Of a stretch of 64,000 bases of DNA, positions 12,701 through 27,700 are shown one piece after another. Under the pieces are notes generated by a model. The model was given only the letters and a program-made list of their open reading frames with translations, ran no database searches and had not been told where the DNA came from. The stretch's first letter is position 1. Every line of letters starts with the position of its first letter. The DNA is from Lutraria lutraria. Lineage: Eukaryota; Mollusca; Bivalvia; Venerida; Mactridae. A program made the position numbers and the translations under genes. The stretch spans positions 6,508,840 to 6,572,839 of the forward strand of contig OZ026844.1 in the NCBI GenBank assembly GCA_964023205.1. Reading direction: 5' to 3'.

Positions 12701-15700
12701 GAAGAACTCAATACAGTTCAAGGTAACATCTTAGTAACGTAAATCAATACATCTATGGTTTGCCAAACTTTTTGGTTACAAAAATCTCTCATTAAAAGAC
12801 GCCATATCGGAAGTGAACCTTTTCTAAAGGCAACGTGCTTCACTATTCTACACACTGCGTGTATGTGCATAATTATATTATCATTAAAGCGTAGTTCCAT
12901 ACCAAGTTACCAACTGACTTAACTAATAAATAATCGTAACACTAATTATCATTGTGCAATTTTGGCGATTTACTCGTAAATACATCCAAACTTAATATAT
13001 ATAATAATTATACTACTTATTGTGCTGTATGAATGTTATACTATTTATATAATAATTCATTTAACACATTTCTTGTAGGTTGAATACGTCGCTTTATGTT
13101 TAATTCTAAAATATATATTATAATTCAGTTTCATGTTTCACGCTCGTGAATAAATACAAGTTATAAATGAAACCAAAAACGTGCGTTTAATTCTTGGTTA
13201 TATTATCGAGCGAGAAAACAACTTTTCATTGATCTTTATCTTATGTACACATAGTAACATATGGCACAGACGTCACTTGAATAGTTCATACATATCATTA
13301 TAATACTTTAAAAATCATCCAATGTCATCAATTAGTAGGATCATATTTGATATCTCTTTGTAGGATCCATTAATGTGACAGTATCTATAGTTACACCTGT
13401 GTCAGACAGACCAATAGTTCATTCTAACCTTACGGTATACAACTGTGAGACCTTCTACAGGTATTGTAAAATAATTCCACTGTTTAACTATTCATCTAGC
13501 CATAGTTCAATTCACTCAAATAAATGTGATCCACCCGGTTACTTCAGTGGTTACAGCGTATGTCTACTGATCAAGAGGTTGTGAGCTAGGCTTACAAAGT
13601 CCGTGACTGAAGATGTTACCTCTGTGGGATAGCTTGGCAGTAGCCTGCGGGTAGAATGTGGTTTGTACTGTTTAAGGCCTAAATGAAGTCCATGAAAGCT
13701 GGTAAGGATAACTGACCGTCACGATAAAACTGAAATTATGTTGAAATTGGCGTTAAATCCGATGAAATAAATCAAATAAATGTGGTAAATGCACTGAATG
13801 AACTTTCATATGTGTTAAATTGATTAGGCTTAAATGTTATTGTGTTTATTTATCAATACTGCTGAAATATGGCTTAATATTGTGTTAGAGGAAGATATAT
13901 TCACACCAATAAATATATTGAAATTCATTCATACAACAAAAGCGCCGCAATCGGTACAAACGCTCGGGTATTCACCGCCAGTGTGAGATGTATCCACGTA
14001 TGAAGATTCATATTAGTACCTACCTTTTATAGCTTCTGAGTTATCTTTTGCACGAAGCAGACGCTGACGTAGACGACGCAGTGATCACAATAGCTAGTAA
14101 TTCTTCGAAAACAGACGAGCTAAAAATATATTCCTGTTTCAGTTGTAGTCAGTGCACTGCAATAGATGATGCATGTCTGTGGAATACGTACGATGTCAAC
14201 TGTGTTGACAATGCAAAGTCTTCTAATACGGTAAGTCAGTCAGGCAGTTGACGTGTTTCGTGTCCGTATGCAGTCCATACTCAGTCACAAAATACATGTA
14301 GAACTTGAAATACCAAGAAATAAAAACCAAACTACATTTCTAACAAGGTATCTCATGCAGTTAGATACTATTTTCAAGTAAACAAGTATCACTGCTCCAG
14401 ACATTCTTATGCTTGACAATAATTGTAGAACTGGATAATACATAGGACAACTCCCCCCCCCCCCTCTTCTGGAATTCATGAAAACATGATTTTTTCTTGA
14501 ATTTTTCATAAAAAGTTATTTTCAATAATTTCATTTATTACTTTCGCAGTATGTTTAGTCATGCATATTCTTATTGCATTCATTTTGTAGTTTCAAGTTT
14601 TACCTCCTTACCTCACCCTTACCATACTATCGGGGTTTGTTACAATTTTTGTTTTTATTGCGTTCCTCATTCCTACTTCAATGAAGTGGTGTTCACCTAG
14701 TGTTCATGATGTCCGTTAACCCCTTCGAATGGAATTCATGAAAACATGAATTTTTCTTGAACTTATAGTTCACGAAGTATGCATAACTATTTGACTAGGG
14801 TAGAACAACAGTTCGTTACTTTTGTATTTCTAACTTGGCTTGGTTCTATGAAATATGAATACTACAAACACTATCTAAATAAGTGCATTTAATATGTCTT
14901 TTTAAACTGCATATATTTACAGACTGTAAATGAACAGAAAATGTGTCCTCGTGTGTACAAATACACAGTGACAGCGGCAGATGGAACAATGTTAGATCAT
15001 GTAGATGGTTCCTGGTACCTATCTGGTATAGGTGGACATTTTAATATAACCATGACGGGAACCAATTTACCATCGGTTTGCAAATACCACATTTGAATAA
15101 ATTTACTTGTAAATTCCATAACACACGTTTAATGTTTAAATGAATGCAAACTGTATATTAAATTTTTTCAAAGTTGTTTTTATACCCCCTGCCATTCGAA
15201 ATGGCGGATATTGCCCCTGGCTGTCCGTTCAAATTTTGGTTTCCGAGCGATTACTCAAGAAATATTTCATGGAGTTACATGAAGGTGTATAATTAATAAT
15301 AAAATACAGGTCAAGTTTGATTTCCGTTAAAATCCAAACATTTTTTTAATTTAAAGTTTAATTTTGATATCTGCTATGCATATTACGGTAGTAAAATGTT
15401 ATGTAAGCAAACAATTTAGAATACATTTCGTGTCTGATTTTTTAAATTTAGTATTCGAAGGTAGTAGTCTAGGAGTACATGTGTTTTTAAATTATCTACC
15501 GGTAGGCTGGAACAATTAGTTATTACTGCAAGATGTCGATCGGTTCGTCACAGACAACAAGGTTTATTGGAACACGTGTCTCTCCTGATGAAGTCATTTG
15601 TGAAATCAAAATGGTGAGTGACCTCAGATATACGAGTAGGAACATATAACATTTAAAACATTTTTCATTTGTCAATACATGTACGTATAAATTGTATTTT

Positions 15701-18700
15701 AAATTTACAATATGTATAAGGGCACTGGAATTTTTATATCTTTTCTATAATTCATAGGATAAAGATCAGGTACTTCCTCCATACAATGATCAACATGGAA
15801 CCATTCAGTTCATGAGGGGCTCATCTGCAATCGCAGGAAATCCACTAATTGGTAAACTAACAATATCCTGTCGATACGGGGCATAAAATACAACAAATTA
15901 GGAAGGAAGTTTAATGCTCGTGATTGCATAGATATACATGTATGGGTGAAATGTTGACATGTGATTTGTAATACATATATAATTTAATTTCAAAACTATT
16001 CTCAGTTTCTGCATAAACATATATTTGTAATTTAAAGTTTATTTCCCCATTTTTTTGATTGGTGAACTATTTGTAATTTCCAAGAAAGATAAGTAGGTAC
16101 GTTATACAAGTTTATAAAACTAATATACAAGGTTTCCTGCAGTATTATAGCATCTATGTTTTTCAGCTGTAATATACGCATGCAGAAAGGCAAGTGATAC
16201 TTGTGGACTGTGTAAAAGTTTTGATTTATACCAGTCTCATTATCAATGTAAATGGTGCGGATCAGCTTGTGTATACAAACAGACAATCTGTGATGTGACA
16301 GATATGGCATGTCCAAATCCGGTCATAACACACGTACGTACTCTGCTTACCAACTAATGAATTTATTTTCAAATTGTAAGGAGTGTCGTGTACTTAATCA
16401 TACGTATATATTAGCATCAATCTCTAACTGCATATTTCACAGACGCACGAGTGTGTTATGTTCTACGTAGAATAATTTATTCACTTGATTATTAAGCCTT
16501 TAAATTCTGACATCTCTGCTAAGTCTTCACATCGACAATTGATTCCCCATATTTTAAACAGTTGGTAAAATGTAAGAATGAAATACGAGAACTGAATGAC
16601 ACTGTGGAAAGTGACACGCAAGTCAAATTTCATACCATTTATCTGTTCCTATATGTAAATGTCAATATTAATGCAATGAACGGATTTTCGTTTTAGGTGT
16701 ATCCTTTAAGTGCAGCAGTCAATGCTCCAGGTGTAGAAATAGAAATTGAAGGAAAGAACCTTGGATCAAAGTATAGTGATACCATCAATGCCGTGACTGT
16801 CGCTGGGAGAAAATGTGAATCTCTTGAAGAGTTGTATGATCCAGGAAAAAGGTCAATCACTGATTTTATTGTATTCCATTAAAGTGCAACCTCTCAGGAA
16901 CTGCCCTCTCTTGGGCAACATCCTCCCTTCCACAACAACATGATTTATCCGTCTGGAAGATTTACTAGTAACTATTAATTTAACCTTTCTAGAGCAACAA
17001 CCTCTCAACAACAGCATAAATCTATTTTTCCAAAAGGGTGTTGCTTTGGAGAGGTTGCAATATATTTGCTTTGGTACTTATCCATACGGTGACCTTAGTT
17101 TTTAAATTAAATCCAAAGAATAAAAACTTGTATTGATTAGATTTTGACTTTCAAATGTCAGACCATTGATTGGTTTTTACAACTAACTTGATATTATTGA
17201 TATGTTCGATTTTCAAAAATTTAATCGAATAACACATAATTCAAACCACAAAAAACACATAAAAACTCAAAACCTAGCAACGTAGTTCACAAGCAACCCT
17301 CCACCTTCGTATAAGCTGCATTGGAAACGTATATCTACCTTCTCGTTTATCTCACATTCTGAACTATTTTTAATTTTGTAGGATTGTATGTACTCTCGAA
17401 GGTAGCTACACAATTGACAATGGCAAAGTGCGAGTTACCTTGAATAATGGAGCGTCTGGGGAATACTTTGATACTTTCTCATTCCGGGTACGTTTTTAAT
17501 GTAAAAATGTTGATACTGATATTTTAGAAATAGAAAGCGAAATCAACTTCATGCAATCGTGACATTTGTATATTCAATCTCTGAATGTGGACTGTCATGT
17601 TGACAGACACAACCACATGCATATGGCTTTTGTATATTCTGAAATACAGTGGAACACAGCTTCTATTTTATTTAAGTTTTCAATATTTAGAAAATACTTT
17701 CTTTCGTTTGTATTTCCGATAAATAAATGAAGCAAAGAATTTAAATTCCGAGATAATTTAAAAACCTACGGTTTTATTAGTAAATACGTAGAATACCAGT
17801 TGAAGTTTTAGTCACAAAGTAAAAATGTGAAATAAAACTGCGGGAAATTGATGAACTTTGGTCCCTTTTGATGTCTTTGTTCATTCACTTCTTAATATTT
17901 TCAGCTGCCGGTTATAAAATGGGTAGAACCTGTATTAGGTCCAAGCGCTGGTGGTACACTGATAACATTACATGGTGATTTCCTGGATACAGGAAAACAA
18001 AGGCAGGTTCTTGTAGACGGGATGAATTGTTCAGAGGCATCAACAGAAGTGTATGTAGACTCAAACTTGCAGTATACGGATATACTAATTCAATATAAAT
18101 GTTTAAGTACTTTAAATATATTAAAAACTGCGTCTCACTTGCACAGATACATACGAATCAACTACCTATGTGCCTACAATCTTGTAGACATTGTGGGCAT
18201 TTCTCCTCCACAATATTATGAATTAATTTTAACTTTAAGTTGGATCATTCAATTAACAAATGACGATAATGTAATAACCGTTTTTGTTTGTATTTGTAGC
18301 ATGATTAAATTGTGTTCTTTTCTTAGTCATGGATGTGACAAATGTGTAAAATACCTAATAAGTGTCAGATCTTGCAAATAAATACCTGAAAGTTGTAACC
18401 TCCTCGGTTCTTGTTAGGATAACATATCATTGTGTTCTTTCAGTTTTAGAATAACCTCTCCGTCACTTTTGTGTAAGACACCTGCTCGGAATGTCTCCGA
18501 TGGTAACTCAACTGTTAGTGTTTCTATTGATTATGATGGCGTAATGGTACATGGCGGAGATGACATTGACTTCACATATGTCCCGAACCCATATATAACG
18601 GACATTTCCCCACTGGAAAGTTTTTTAAGGTTAGTTTTATATAATCATACCGAACATATTTACTATACGCACACAGTCATATAAGTATGTAATGTATGTC

Positions 18701-21700
18701 AGTCATAAGATATTGAGCCAATTTCAATCAAACTCAACAAGTATCGTCCTTGAATGGTCCGTATAGATATATCAAGGTTTTATAAATAATACCCCCTAGG
18801 GTCAAGATCGACCTCGCCTTTTGGTCACTCGTTTAAAAAGGGAAAGTTAATATCTTTTTTGTTTAGATATCTGTTGGGTAGTATTGGTATGTATATCTGT
18901 GTGTTATTGGGTGTCATTTCTATTTTTGCATGCTTTTCTTTTTAGTGGCGGACGAAACTTGACAGTTTATGGAATAAACATGTATTCCATACAGAAGCCA
19001 AAAATATACGCGGACCATGACGGGATAAGGACTGATTACCAGGTACACAAATATGATACTGTTTTATATACATATACCACATTTTGAAGACATTTTTAAT
19101 TTAAAATATTCTCAGTGGAACTATTACTAAAATGTCACATTTATGTAAAACAAATTTTTCAGTCAAGGCTTATAGGTAATGATTTCTAGAAAAAAATACA
19201 AAAACTCATACCTTCCCGAAGTACCAAGGTCTCCAAAATTCCCAACCTTGAATAAGACCATTACAAAGAATGGAGGACACAACATTGTCTCCTGGAGGGT
19301 ACCGCCTTAAAACGTCTGTAGCAAATCTACATTGGAACAACCTCCCACTTATCCTCGGGGAATCAAAAAGGAAGATTTCACAAATAAAGAATTAGGCGGA
19401 TATAAATACAAAAAAAGCAAAAGACGCTACAATCGTTGTAAATATAAATAACAGGTCGATTGTTCGCCTCCTTCCTAATGCATAACTAACAAAATCATGG
19501 AAAACGAAATAAGTCAGGTACAGTCTGTTCTAAGGTATGCCTGTCTTAGTTTACCTCTAGTTGTAACAGAAATGTTGATTTCCGAGGAAAATCAAAATAG
19601 TGACTCGAATCGTTCGCATCATGGTGAACAGTTTACTCCACCATTTGTTATCATCGACATAGAGTCATAACCGAGATTTTCTATCAAGAATGAACTAGAT
19701 ACGTGTCCATATCATAATTCTAGTAAGTCGTCAATGAAGACAATGTTATTAAATGTTACAGAATTGTACTAGAATTGGCAGCGATGAACTGATATGTCCT
19801 AGTCCCAGATATGATCACCATGGTTATATTTCCCATGATAACCATACTACAAAAAATTCAGACACAAAAAAGCTTAAGTAAGTAGAAAAGTGGTGGACAC
19901 GAATATGATATATATCTGGGTAATATAGACAACATAAGAATTTTGGATCCGTATCTGTAAAGTGTTGGTAATTTAAGAATGGTTTTAAGACTTCAAAGTT
20001 AAGAGCATTCAGGAATATTTCTTTGCTCATGATAAGATTATTTCTTAGCTTAAATATTTTAGACTCTGTTTAAAAATACAATAAAGAAGCTTTATTAATA
20101 CAGGCCATAATTTTCTCCACGATAAAATGATATACATGTAGAAACAGTTGAATGTTACATTTTGTAGAACATTTACATCATCATGTAATGTCTTTTGGTA
20201 TTACATGTACAAGAATATTGCTAAAGTAGTCATGGTAACACATTTTGAATGTGACGCTGAGTCTATTTGTCCATTACAGATTAGGATTTATCATGGACAA
20301 CGTCTCCGGTGTGCTGGCAGAGAACATACCTGATAATATTGCTGTAATACACTATTACCCTGATCCTGTTGTATACAATCTCACAAAAACGAGAAACTTT
20401 AAAGAGATACAGGAGAATAGTCTCATTATAAGAGTAAGTTAACTTAACTCATGGATTTTCTAACAAAATATGTAATAAGATACTAAACAATAGATATGGC
20501 TTTGAATAACATTGACCATATGTGAAGTGTGCATTTTGTTTAACTGTAAGCGATATCTTAGTAATATAAACTCACTCCATATACATTTCAATGTTTCGCT
20601 CGTACAGATTTTCACTTTTTTCTGATTGCATTGTTTATTTAGAAATTAACCATGTTAAAGAACGATTGTAAAATATTGACATGCCAATCGTTTGTGGTGA
20701 CATTCATAGTGTTACTGTAAGCCATGTTTAATTGCTAATATGAAATTATATAAAGTATAAGCACGAAATGTGCCATACATATTATATTATATAACTCTTA
20801 GATTATGTTACTTCAGGGGAACGCCTTGGATTCCGCTGCCAATAAGGAGGATGTTATTGTACAGATAGGGTGTATTCAATGTAACTTGGTGGCCTTTACA
20901 ACAGACACGATTCTTTGCAAACCACCTCCGGATATCCCAGACTGCATTGATCCAAACATACATGCATTCGCAGTTCAGGTAGATTATTAAAATGTTCTGT
21001 TGAATTTTAACATCCTGTTTTAATTATGTAATATTGGGTTGATAAGTTAGCATGTAGTTTTTAGATTGTCTGAGATAAATTCAATTATTGTTAAGTAAAA
21101 CTAAGTAAGTAAATATTTTGACATGTGTACATGTTACATGGTATACAAATATAGAATAGTAAATAACACACCCGGCCCAATGAACCTATAAGTCATCTAT
21201 TCAAATCAGTTTTAAAGTTTCACATGAAATTTTTTTCTATGTTAAATATCATGAGTAAATAAATAGTAAATGCAAAAAAGTTAACGACAACGTTTTGGTA
21301 TTATTACTTATTAATTATATATTTTGTTTCTTTTTCTAATGTATGCCTTAAAAATGTATTTGGCTAATTTTGTTGGGATATTAATATTAAGGTATCTAAG
21401 TTTATCACTATCAGACATATTATTAAACTGATTATCAGACAATTGTTCGTTAAATGTTGATGTTCTAATATCATTGTAAAATGTACAATGAAGAAGAAAA
21501 TGTTTTTCGTCTTCAGTCTGTGATAAATCACAGAATATACAGAGTCTTTGTTCTGGATGAATGGTATATTCTAGTAGCTCTGTTAGGTAACCTGGTGATT
21601 AACCTTAAAACGATTTAACTGTTTGTCTTTGAGGAAATGATAAACATGATTAGACCAGACGTATATACATCAATTCGTTAGCTTATTATTGATAATTGAC

Positions 21701-24700
21701 TTATTTATCTTTAAACTGAAGATACAAGGCTCTAAAATAATTCAAGATGACAAAATAGAATAATTCAAATCACTCATTATAATATTCAGATATATTAATC
21801 ATAACACATAGAAAAACAAATATATTTTTCTTAGGTACAAATTGGATATTTCAAACGAAGTGTTGGAGTGATACGGAACACACCTAAAGAACAAATACAT
21901 CCTCCAAATTCCTCTGACAAGTACATCATTGGCACCGTGATCGGTGTTCTTGTGTTATGTTTTATATTTGCTGGTATCTTCGTTGGTGCAATAAAGAAGA
22001 ATACGAAGAGAGCGATGGGCATAGAACTTGACAAACTGGAGGCTAATTTTAGAAATCAAAATAGAGAAGGTATATGCCAATACATTCCTGCAAAACGACT
22101 TCAACTTTTGAACTCTTTAACGGTATAATCCTGTTCATACGATGTCTAGTCTACTCGCAATATACTTGTATATACAAAGCGTACACACGAACACGCAAGC
22201 GCACGCACGCACGCACACAGGTGTAATTCAGGGTTCTAGTACTTAAACATACACGCATTTAACAACATTTCCTGACTATTTTTACTTCCCCTTTTTACAT
22301 GTAATGCTTGTGCTTTGTGGTACTAGTATTATATGGCATTTATAAATAAAAAGTATGTTCTAGATATATTCTGTAGTCTACTAGAATATTAAATGAGATT
22401 AGAAATATTTTATCAGACTTTCAACTAATAAGTTGATTATACTTTTCGTTATTTTTGCATGTACTAACATACTTTGATTTTGCTTGCAAACAGCCCTTTC
22501 TGACCTAATGAGGGACCTTGAAGGGTGGAGCGTTTTATTCAGAGACTACAGCATGTACGCCACTAAAACTTTGTTTACTTCACAAAATACTAACACTTTG
22601 ACGCAACCACTTATAGGGCAAGTAAGTTATCATTTATTTCATTAATATGCACGTTTGTAATCATGCAATTCAGTAGTGATTATATCATAAGTTATATTGA
22701 TAATTCATTATTTTCATACATGAGATAGCTTACTGAATCATTATTCAAAGTTTGACTTTGATTTTAATTGATATAGTTACTGATATTTAGGTTCATTGGC
22801 GCTTGAATGTAGTAAATTATTACAGTCTAACTCCACGTTTACATGAGTAAACTTTTAATTCGTCCATGTTAACACATTTAGACACCTTTCTTTATGATAC
22901 ATGCAGTTCATTCACACTTATAACTCTTTGACGACAAAACATTTAGTTCAAATGTGCATGTACACGTTACAACTCAATATGACATAAATTGAAAGATGGC
23001 TTATTCAAGAAAAGGGCAAGATTGCCCAACATTCTAGATTATCTACATTTTTACAATGTATATCGTCAACAGCATATTAAGGTGATATAAAATGATATAT
23101 TAAAATGTGTATATATTGTATATATTCTATAAATATTGCAATCAATTATTCTTAGAAATACAATGTATAACAAATATTTTATTATGAGAGAGGGAAACAT
23201 ATACTTATTGAAGTATTTCATTTCAAAACTTTTCTAAAATGTAAATTGATAGATTTATCATTAATGTTTCATAAGATTGAACAAAAGATCAATACATTTA
23301 ACAATAATTGCCAATGATAGTAAACAATATTTCATTTTTAACATGTATATTACCCAAATAGGTTTGAAAACTTCACTAAATAGTTTGTACTTTCTTGCTT
23401 TTGATGAATCGTTCCTGTAGACCAAATTAAGGCAAACTTGTAGATACTTATCTTTAACTCTTTGGTTAAAAATTGTCATAAAGGTATTTGTGTCAGTACT
23501 CCTTGGCTTATCCAAACTTCCTCAAATCCTCCAGTTTCCAAAATATCTTTCACAGACTTGCCCAAGGTTTTCTGTATCGGTGTAATTCTAAATCTGATTT
23601 TATCATAGTTTTTTCAGATGTAAGTATATCATAAAAAGTCCTGCAACCCTTCTCTGATTGATTGATTATTCTTATTATTACAGGTAGAGTTGGGTTTGAT
23701 TCATTTGTTCCATTATGTACTATATTTAATGAGTCTAATTACCTTCTAAAAGAAAAAATTATATTAGAGTATTGAAGGAAGTTAGTTAAAACAGAATATT
23801 TATGTTGGAATTCTTCAAAGGAGTAGAAATTGCCATTATACATCATAAAGTCGTTAATCAAAAATATTCCTTTGTCCAAGTAGTTTCTGTCACAATATGA
23901 TTTACCTCCAATTTTAAAATTATTGCTATGCCAAACAGGCAAATCTAGGAATTCATCCCATGATTTAACCACATAATTATTTCCCAAAGAGATGTAACTT
24001 TCCCAGATGTCTTTCCAGAATTCATTTTGGATGTTGTTGAGTTTGAGTTTTACATAATTAACTCCAAATTTACAAAAATTGTCATAAAAAGGACAAATAG
24101 ACCTAATTAAATGTAGGTATTTCCCATTACTCTTGTAACAACGTCTTAACCATGTAAGTTTTAATGCTTGTGTAAAATGTTGTAAACTAACAACTTTTAT
24201 GCCACCTTTTTCATAGTTTTGGGTAATTACTTTGCGTTTAATTTTATCAGGTGCATTATTCCAGATAAATTTGTAAAACAAATTCTGAATTATTTTCATT
24301 ATCTCTTTGTTTGAATTTGGTAGTCCTACAATCAAATGGTTTAATTTTGGTAAGGCTAATGTTTTGATGATTGTATTTTTTCCAATCGGGGTTAATAATC
24401 TGTTTGACCAACAATTGAGTAGTTTTTTTATATCTTCAATTTTCTTTTCATAATTAGTTTTTGAGATTACTCTTAAGTTCAATGTAAATGTAACCCCAAG
24501 TAGGTTAAATTTTTCCTTTTGCCAGTTTAGTCCTAATTCAGGGCATAACACCAAATTACTGTATTTCATAGAACCTATCCAAACTGCCATTGATTTATCT
24601 ATATTCATATGTAGCCCAGAGATTTCGGCATAGAATTTTAATGTTTTAATGGAATTCAGAAGAGAGTTTTCAGAACCATCTAAAATCAGAGAAGTATCAT

Positions 24701-27700
24701 CGGCATATTGTGAAATAAGAAATTCTTGTCCATTTATTTTAACCCCTTTTATATTCTTATTTTGCTTTATTAATAATGATAGAATTTCAGCACAAATGAC
24801 AAAAAGATATGGGGATAAAGGATCTCCCTGTCTGCATCCACGATGTACATAGAACCAATCTGACATATGTCCATTAACAATTACACACGATTGTATATTT
24901 TGTAAAACAGTTTTATCCATGAAATAAGACCTTCTCCGAAGTTAAAAAAATTAAGGCATTTTTCCATAAAATTCCAAGATAAAGATCAAATGCTGTGGCA
25001 AAATCTACTAGAAGTAACATTGATGGGATCTGTAGTTGTTCAGTATAGTTCATTATATCATAAATTGTTCTAACGTTTTCTCCCATGAAACGACCAGGTA
25101 TAAATCCAGTTTGGTCCTCATTGATAATATTTTTAAGTATTCCTTTTATGCGGTTTGCTATTGATGCTGATGCAATTTTGTATGAAATATTTAATAATGG
25201 CCTCCAGTTTTTTAGATATAATTTATCTTTATTTCCTTTCGGAATGCAGGTAATTACCCCTTGTTTTAAAGACACCGATAATTCTCCATTTAAAAAAGAA
25301 TAGTTAATCGAGCGGACAAGAAAGTTTCCAATTTGGGACCAAAACACTTTATAAAATGCTGCAGTAAAGCCTGTATTACCAGGTGATGAGTTATTAGACA
25401 TGTTTTTAAGTACACACAGCATTTCATCATGTTCTAAGTTCCCCTAAAATGAAGAGTTTTGAATGGATTCAATATCTTTCTCAAGTTGTTTCTCATGGGT
25501 GTCCGTTTGACGTTTTTTATAGGAAGAATATGCAATTGTTTTACCTCGAAATTCCATTAAAAGTGTTTCAAAGAACAATTTTTCATCTACATTTAAATTT
25601 ATATCTCTATCATTTATTTGCTCTGTTGGGAGGTTTAATATTTGATTTTGTGACGCATATTGATTTCTGATATTTTTTATTAGTTCATTTATTTCAGTGA
25701 CATATTGCAAATCTTTCAATAGTGAATTATTAAATTTCCAGTAAGATTTTCCTTTCTTAAATTTGATTAGGTCAATTTCTAGAACTATCAAAGAATGGTC
25801 AGTCCTATACACAGGGAGGATTTTTGCGTCAGTGAACAGAAAGTTAGAGATTAAAAAAAAGCAAGTCGAGCTCTTTTGACTGGATTAGATTTAAACCAAG
25901 TATATTGCAATGTTTCTAAATGTTGTTCTCTCCAACAATCTATCAGCTCTAGTTCAAAAATCATTTGTAAAACACATTCCCTAGCTTTAGGGTTATTCAC
26001 TTGCCTATAGTTAAAGCAATCTATAGATGGATTTAAAATCAAATTGAAGTCCCCTCCTAAAATACAGAAGTTATCAATAGTTGTGAGCTTATTCTTTATA
26101 TTTTTATAAAATTGTGTGTCATCTTTGTTTGGCCCATAAATACATATCAAAGAGAATTTTTTTGAATAGATTTCACAGTTTACAATAAGAAGGTTACCAT
26201 TATCATCAGTTTCTGATGAAATATACTTAAAATCAAAATTGTTATTTATAAGGATAGCTACCCCCCTTGACTGATTATTATAGTTACTCATAGAGCATTC
26301 AAAACCCCACTGGCTTCTGATTATTTTATAGTCACAATCTTTAAAGTGTGTGTCTTGGATAAAATAAATATTAAATTTTCGTTCTCTTAAATATTTAAAA
26401 ACATCTTTTCTTTTAAGAGAGTCCCCTATGCCTTGTACATTCATGGATGCAAAAGTTATATTATTTGTCATAATTTAAGAAAAAAAACTTAATATTCATA
26501 TGTCCCAGCACCAACACAAACATCGCACAGACAACTTCATACATCTTTAAATTCATGCTCTTTATACAACACCTGAAATATACTTCAAAAGAGAGAACAT
26601 TGCAAAACATAATAGCTTATGTTATGCCGTTATAAGAAAAGTACAAATTTGGAGATTAGAAACATATTTCAACAATAAGGAATTTAAAACCGGTTACTAT
26701 TTCAATGGTAGGATACTACGTCATCTCGCACCTGTTAAAAAGGTCCTCCCTGGACACGAAAACGTAAACAAAACAGGTTAAATGCTATTTTTCGCCTTTA
26801 AATGTACACATTTGAAAAAATCAAAGTTGTGCGTCAAGCAACTACATATTTCAAGTTCATAATGGTGCAGTACGATTTCTTGTTGATAAGCCCGTTTAAG
26901 CCCGAAATATGTTTTAGATATTTTTTTTCAGAGGTCCACCCTGGATTCTGTCACAAAACTGATATATCATGGGTGTTTTTCACTTACCCGGCCGATTATG
27001 TATAGAACGGATTATCACCGCGTGTTTCTTATAGCATTTAAGTCAAAATGCATATGTATTTTTCCTCTCTTTGCTGGTATTTTCGCTTATATTACCTGAA
27101 GTATTAAAACGGTCCATCCTGGATCGTGTAAGTGAAAAGGTCCATCCTGGATTCATTTTTAAATTTCTCTTACTCCTTTGTCAAAATTATGTTGTCTAAA
27201 TGAATGATCATTGGAAATATTGTATGGATGCATCTTAATATGATCTTATGATCAACATGTGTCTTCAAACTTTTACAAGTATAATACTGAAGTGAATTAG
27301 ACATTAATAGGATATCTTTCATTAGTGATCTTGTCTCACTGATGAAATGTTATACGAGAACTAATCAAATTCAACCATGCAATGCTGTTTGTGTCAGAAA
27401 ATTACTTTTCGCTCCCGTACGAGTATAGTGTTGGATCCGGATAAGGTACGTCACAGTGATCTCGCCCGCGCCCTTCTGACTGGCCCATGAAAACAAATGC
27501 GAAATTTCATGTTACAATCTCGCGTCTTTTTTTCTGGCCAATTTACGCTGTATTTAGTATTGCTATTTCGTGTCACAAAGCCTGGAAAATGAGGCTACAT
27601 GAAAAACTCGAAACATTTTAATTTTCGACGAAAATTACGACTTCCTTCGAATTTGTGGGAACCGCCATTTTTCTAGACCCTGTGGTATCAATCATTATCA

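Noticed and set aside
15523..15613. Alternative shorter plexin exon 11
   Set aside because: The acceptor at 15505 gives a better plexin match and the same phase; the AAG site is weaker.
18022..18381. 119-codon open frame across plexin exon 16 and its intron
   Set aside because: Only the part to 18050 is exon, and in a different splice context; the rest is intron read-through.
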